DNA of 17,872 nt, from contig JAJZFK010000503.1 in the NCBI GenBank assembly GCA_021805405.1, positions 1-17,872 of the forward strand. The letters are read 5' to 3'. Each line of letters opens with the position of its first letter. The stretch's first letter is position 1. The notes beneath the pieces were generated by a model. That model saw only the letters and a program-made list of their open reading frames with translations, did not search any database and was not told the origin of the DNA. The stretch comes from a bacterium. Its GTDB lineage: Bacteria; Armatimonadota; Chthonomonadetes; Chthonomonadales; Chthonomonadaceae. A program made the translations under genes and the position numbers. This document shows, in pieces, positions 14,581 to 17,872 of the stretch.

Positions 14581-15657
14581 ATGAAATGTCGCTTCCTATG
14601 GCAGGGAGCAGTTGCCGCGGCGCTTTTAGCCGCAATGGCAGGCTGCAGTAACAGCAACAGCACCGGGGGAAATGGCCAAAGCGCCTCCACCGGCAGCAGT
14701 TCATCGGCATCACAGCCAACGTTTATGCTGATTACTAACGGTACGTCACCGTTTTGGGTGTCGCTTGATAAGGGTTCCACAGAAGTGGGACAAACCCTTG
14801 GAGTCAATGCACTTCGACAGAGCCCAAATCCTAGCAACAACGTCCAGCAGATACGTATCTTCAAAGACGCTCTCGCCAAAGGTGTAAAGGGTATTGGTAT
14901 CTCGGTGATTGATCCTGTAGCAATGACCAGCACAATTAATCAGGCAGTTGCCAGCCACGTACCGGTAATATGTTTCGACTCCGACGCACCCACGTCAAAT
15001 CGCCTGGCGTATCTTGGTACCAACAATTTCAACGCTGGTTTTCTTGCAGGGCAGGCAGCGCGAAAGCTGTTTCCCAATGGCGGTAAGCTCATGGCGTTTG
15101 TTGGTACCATGAGCCAGCAGAACGCAATAGACCGGTATAACGGATTCCTGAAAGCGCTTCAGGGTAGCAACATTACTTTTCTGGCTCCTCCCATGATTGA
15201 CCAACAGGATAAAAATGCCGCCCAAGCTAACATCCAGAACGCCATAACAAAGTATGCTAACAAAGGCCTTAATGGCCTGGTGGGGCTCTATTCCTATGAT
15301 GGCCCGGCCATTATCAACGTTGTGACTCAGGAAAACCTTCGCAGCAAAATGAAAATCATCTGTTTTGATGGCGACCCGGAGACTCTTAAGGGCCTAGCGG
15401 ACGGTATGGTTGATCTCACCGTTGTGCAGACACCTTATGAAGAGGGGCGGCTCTCCATCATGCTGCTGAACTATCTAAATAAGGACGGCGGCAACATCGA
15501 CCAGGCGCTGAAGCAACTTAAACCAGAGCTTGACAAATTGAATATGCCTCTCAATATGAAGAACCATACTATTGATACTGGCGTAACAGTCGTTACCCCC
15601 GCCAATGCACCCGCATTTCTACAGAAGCTGAAGGAGAAGGGGATTGCCTCAACCTGA
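14581..15657 (+). CDS. Sugar ABC transporter substrate-binding lipoprotein (ribose/RbsB-type)
   Basis: The N-terminus is a lipoprotein signal: MKCRFLWQ, a hydrophobic run, then LAAMAGC with Cys22 as the lipidated residue. A Ser/Asn/Gly-rich linker follows to about residue 45. The rest is a two-lobed periplasmic binding protein of the Peripla_BP_4/RbsB type: FMLITNGTSPFW, IFKDALAKGVKGIGISV, VPVICFDSDAP, YLGTNNFNAGFLAGQ, KIICFDGDPETLKGLADG. These proteins capture pentoses, hexoses or similar ligands and hand them to an inner-membrane permease. AAGGAG lies at 14562-14567, a rather long 13 bases before the ATG (GGAGAAG ends 10 bases before it). The last codons overlap the start of the permease gene. 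The partner isomerase upstream suggests a carbohydrate ligand, but which one is unknown. Confidence 0.93.
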   Translation: MKCRFLWQGAVAAALLAAMAGCSNSNSTGGNGQSASTGSSSSASQPTFMLITNGTSPFWVSLDKGSTEVGQTLGVNALRQSPNPSNNVQQIRIFKDALAKGVKGIGISVIDPVAMTSTINQAVASHVPVICFDSDAPTSNRLAYLGTNNFNAGFLAGQAARKLFPNGGKLMAFVGTMSQQNAIDRYNGFLKALQGSNITFLAPPMIDQQDKNAAQANIQNAITKYANKGLNGLVGLYSYDGPAIINVVTQENLRSKMKIICFDGDPETLKGLADGMVDLTVVQTPYEEGRLSIMLLNYLNKDGGNIDQALKQLKPELDKLNMPLNMKNHTIDTGVTVVTPANAPAFLQKLKEKGIAST

Positions 15658-16714
15658 TACGCAGACCGTAAACAGTAAAGATACGTCCGCAGGGCAGGGT
15701 GCGACCATGAGCAGATACTTCAGGAATCTGCTCATGGCTCGCGAATCCAGCGTTGTAGTTGTTCTCGCGGTTTTATTGATCGTGATGTATAACTCTTCGG
15801 TGCGCGGTGCGTTCTTCAGCCAGCAGAATGTTTTGAATACGTTGCTGCAGATTTCATTGCTCGCTATCTACGCGATTGGTGAAACAGTGGTGATTATTAC
15901 CGGAGGCATTGATCTGTCACTGGGTTCGCTAATGGCATTTACTGGCATGGTGCTCGGCATGTCGGCAAATGCGCTGGCACACCATCACTACTCAGTGACT
16001 GTTGTGGTAGCGGCAGCAATGAGTTTTACGCTTCTGGTGTCGCTTGCTATAGGCGCGATCCACGGTGTACTAGTGGCGTGGCTTAAACTACCAGCGTTTG
16101 TAGTTACACTTGCGTCGCTTACACTGCTGCGTAGCCAGGCATTAGTGCTCAATAATCAGCTGCCGGTTACCTTATCGCAGTACAATTTCATCAATAACCT
16201 GGCTAACGGTCAGCTCTTCGCGAACACAAAGTTTGCCATCCCAATTCCATTTGCAATTATGGTGGTACTAGCTGTAGCGGCCCACCTTATACTCGCAAGG
16301 AGTCCGTTGGGAAGGTACATCTACAGCGTGGGTAGTAATGAGCAGGCTGCGCGTCTCTCGGGTATCAATGTCGCAAAGGTGAAGCTGTTCGTGTATTGCT
16401 GCAGCGCTCTATTGGGAGGTGTTGCAGGTATACTCTTCGCCGGGTACGGCACACAAGGCGATCCCACAAGCGCAGTGGGCTATGAGCTCAACGCAGTTGC
16501 GGCAGCAGTTATTGGTGGAGCTAACCTGATGGGTGGCGAAGGTAGCATTGCTGGTACACTTTTGGGCGCGGCACTACTAGAAATCCTGCTGGCAGCGATT
16601 AATATCAAGCTGGCTAATCCTACTGTGTGGCAGGGTACCGTCGTGGGTGGCGTGCTACTGTTCGCGGTACTGGCTAGTGCATTTCAGCAGCGAAAGAATC
16701 GGTCTGCAATTTAG
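15644..16714 (+). CDS. Ribose/sugar ABC transporter permease (RbsC-type, BPD_transp_2)
   Basis: This polytopic inner-membrane permease of about 335-356 residues has roughly eight to ten hydrophobic segments. Family marks include VVIITGGIDLSLGSLMAFTG (about 84-103), YIYSVGSNEQAARLSGINV (about 225-243) and AVAAAVIGGANLMGGEGSI near residue 285. Start: TTG at 15644 overlaps the binding-protein gene by 14 bases and has GGAG seven bases upstream, which implies translational coupling. ATG at 15707 (MSRYFRNLL) is an alternative that removes a polar 21-residue N-terminus. The operon ends in a hairpin directly after it, and no RbsA-type ATPase follows or precedes, so the energising subunit must be encoded elsewhere or shared. 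Confidence 0.92.
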   Translation: MPQPDTQTVNSKDTSAGQGATMSRYFRNLLMARESSVVVVLAVLLIVMYNSSVRGAFFSQQNVLNTLLQISLLAIYAIGETVVIITGGIDLSLGSLMAFTGMVLGMSANALAHHHYSVTVVVAAAMSFTLLVSLAIGAIHGVLVAWLKLPAFVVTLASLTLLRSQALVLNNQLPVTLSQYNFINNLANGQLFANTKFAIPIPFAIMVVLAVAAHLILARSPLGRYIYSVGSNEQAARLSGINVAKVKLFVYCCSALLGGVAGILFAGYGTQGDPTSAVGYELNAVAAAVIGGANLMGGEGSIAGTLLGAALLEILLAAINIKLANPTVWQGTVVGGVLLFAVLASAFQQRKNRSAI

Positions 16715-16739
16715 GTATTCCCTGCAGATCTAAAGTCTT

Positions 16740-16780
16740 AATGTCCGTATGAACCATCATAAATGGTTCGTACGGACATT
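16740..16780. terminator. Bidirectional hairpin between the permease and thioredoxin genes
   Basis: The left arm 16740-16757 (AATGTCCGTATGAACCAT) pairs with 16763-16780 except for one T-G wobble; the loop is CATAA. It lies 25 bases after the permease stop and 17 bases past the stop of the convergent minus-strand gene. T-tracts are weak on both sides (ATTTGC on plus, TTAAGACTTT on minus), so termination strength is uncertain. Confidence 0.65.
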
Positions 16781-16796
16781 TGCAATTGAGCGCGTG

Positions 16797-17399
16797 TCAT
16801 TTTTCAGCTAGCAGTTTGCTCACAACTTTATCTACCTGGCTCAAACCGTCGGCTGGGTCGAAGCCCACCTCGCTATATGCCATACGGCCTTGCTTATCCA
16901 GTATAAAGAGCGCGGGAATGCCATCATGTTGGTAAGTCGTTGCTAGTGATGGCACCGCGGATGCCAGCATGATAGGATAAGTGACGCCAATTTGTGTTGC
17001 AGCACTTCGCGCCGTCTGCGCTGCCTCGGTAAGATCTGAGGCCGAAGGATTCTCTGGCCCATCCTGGCTAATGCCAATCACTTCAACGCCGTTGTTCTGG
17101 TATTTCTTGTACAGTTCCTGAAGCTTTGGCATACTCATTTTACATGGTCCGCACCAGGATGCCCAGAAATCCAGAATCACTACTTTACCTTTTAGTGCCG
17201 AGAGGGTAGTAGGGGCTGCTGGTGGTAGTAACGGCAGGCTGGCTTCCTGGCTTGGTTGACGGCTGGACGCAGCAGGCACTAGTGGTGCGTTTTGCGCAAT
17301 ATAGCTATCTGGTGCTGTCACCGTTACGTAACCCATATACATCGCCAGCGATACAACAGATGTAACAAGAAGTGCCATAAGCACCTTTTTAAGAAACAT
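16797..17399 (-). CDS. Membrane-anchored or secreted TlpA/ResA-type thioredoxin-like protein
   Basis: The 200-residue protein opens MFLKKVLMALLVTSVVSLAM, a signal peptide or signal anchor, then a Pro/Ala/Ser-rich linker to about residue 62. The thioredoxin domain has VVILDFWASWCGPC with active-site Cys83 and Cys86, KLQELYKKYQNNGVEVIGIS, and the cis-Pro loop GIPALFILD (Pro162). Extra helices between the strands fit the AhpC/TSA-Redoxin TlpA branch. Such proteins reduce or exchange disulfides outside the cytoplasm, for example in cytochrome c maturation. AAGGAGG (17417-17411) is strong but lies 12 bases upstream of the ATG. A second ATG two bases after it opens a 6-codon frame (MNRNVS) that overlaps the true start. 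A TATACT -10-like element lies at 17445-17440. No cytochrome or DsbD gene adjoins it. Confidence 0.92.
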   Translation of the reverse strand: MFLKKVLMALLVTSVVSLAMYMGYVTVTAPDSYIAQNAPLVPAASSRQPSQEASLPLLPPAAPTTLSALKGKVVILDFWASWCGPCKMSMPKLQELYKKYQNNGVEVIGISQDGPENPSASDLTEAAQTARSAATQIGVTYPIMLASAVPSLATTYQHDGIPALFILDKQGRMAYSEVGFDPADGLSQVDKVVSKLLAEK

Positions 17400-17578
17400 T
17401 GCGGTTCATAACCTCCTTATTGCCTAGAAGAGTTCTTACAGTATACTTTAGGTTGAATTAATGAGAACGAATGTCCAACGATGGCGTCAATGTTCTAGTG
17501 CCTGCCAACCGTAGGCTGCTGCGCGAGCTTCCTCTCCCTGAGGGTCATCCCCATAACCTGAGAAAGGCCGTCTTCAAT

Positions 17579-17872
17579 ATGAGGTGTCGTTTTTCCATAT
17601 CTACGTTCGTATGCTTTTGTGTTGCTTTAACCCTGACTTCCATCTGGAATCCTGCGTGCGCTCAAAAGTTACCTAACCTGGAACAAGCCGTTCTATCAGC
17701 AGTTCACTGGAGGTCTATAGGACCCGCGAACACGGGCGGCAGAGTATCGGATATCGCGGTGGATCCTCAAAACAGCTATACATATTACGTAGCAATGGCC
17801 ACTGGAGGTGTAATTAAAACTACCGACAACGGTACAACCTGGACGGCTGTATTTAACCATGAGGCGGTAGCA
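17579..17872 (+). CDS. Partial secreted BNR/VPS10-type beta-propeller protein, N-terminal 98 codons
   Basis: ATG at 17579 opens a frame that runs off the right edge. The first 29 residues form a signal peptide (MRCRFSISTFVCFCVALTL, then cleavage likely after NPACA). The mature start KLPNLEQAVLSAVHWRSIGP is followed by ANTGGRVSDIAVDPQNSYTY and then VAMATGGVIKTTDNGTTWTA. The pattern W+xIGPxxxGGRVxDIAVDP...GGVxKTTDNGxTW is characteristic of large exported VPS10/sortilin-like BNR-repeat proteins, often annotated 'glycosyl hydrolase BNR repeat' though activity is rarely shown. The Asp-box TDNGTTW is visible. AAAGG lies about 11 bases upstream. It is divergent from the thioredoxin gene over 179 bases that contain no other clear signal. 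Confidence 0.85.
   Translation, partial: MRCRFSISTFVCFCVALTLTSIWNPACAQKLPNLEQAVLSAVHWRSIGPANTGGRVSDIAVDPQNSYTYYVAMATGGVIKTTDNGTTWTAVFNHEAVA

Overview
The window most likely comes from the chromosome of a Gram-negative-type (diderm), flagellated bacterium with mid-range G+C. Three things point that way: a flagellar export gate (FlhA) and a large chemoreceptor preceded by a near-perfect flagellar sigma-28 promoter; a predicted outer-membrane beta-barrel protein; and a lipoprotein-type sugar-binding protein. I cannot fix the taxon from sequence alone. An environmental sugar-using phylum such as Armatimonadota would fit, but that is only an impression. No rRNA, tRNA, CRISPR array, insertion sequence or phage gene was seen. 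Gene density is high, and most transcription units end in clear hairpins.

Layout, left to right. Bases 1-534 (minus) hold the N-terminal part of a xylose-isomerase-like TIM-barrel enzyme that runs off the left edge. FlhA (680-2791, plus) stands alone and ends in a terminator. A minus-strand pair follows: a STAS-domain protein (3709-3269) and a 67-residue four-cysteine protein (3233-3030). Next is a secreted beta-barrel protein (4006-5988, plus), whose stop codon overlaps that of a degenerate receiver/HisKA protein on the minus strand (6821-5985). That gene lies downstream of a P1B-type metal ATPase (8844-6928, minus) and has its own promoter with an operator-like palindrome. A phosphomannomutase/phosphoglucomutase (9195-10598) and a Cache-type chemoreceptor (10799-13531) follow on the plus strand, each with a strong terminator.

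The right third is sugar-related. A second TIM-barrel isomerase/epimerase (13741-14520), a ribose-type binding lipoprotein (14581-15657) and a translationally coupled ABC permease (15644-16714) form a likely operon with no ATPase gene in it. A convergent membrane-anchored TlpA-type thioredoxin (17399-16797, minus) follows, then the start of a secreted BNR/VPS10-type beta-propeller protein (17579 to the right edge).

The most interesting threads are these. (1) A CCGATA element like the sigma-28 -10 box recurs upstream of flhA, the STAS gene, the barrel gene, the phosphohexomutase and the chemoreceptor, although only the last has a full promoter; this may tie unnamed genes to a motility regulon. 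(2) There are signalling proteins with altered phosphorylation sites: a receiver with Gln instead of Asp attached to a HisKA helix pair without an ATPase domain, and a STAS protein with Asp at the usual phospho-Ser position. I found no clearly self-contained new defence or mobile system.
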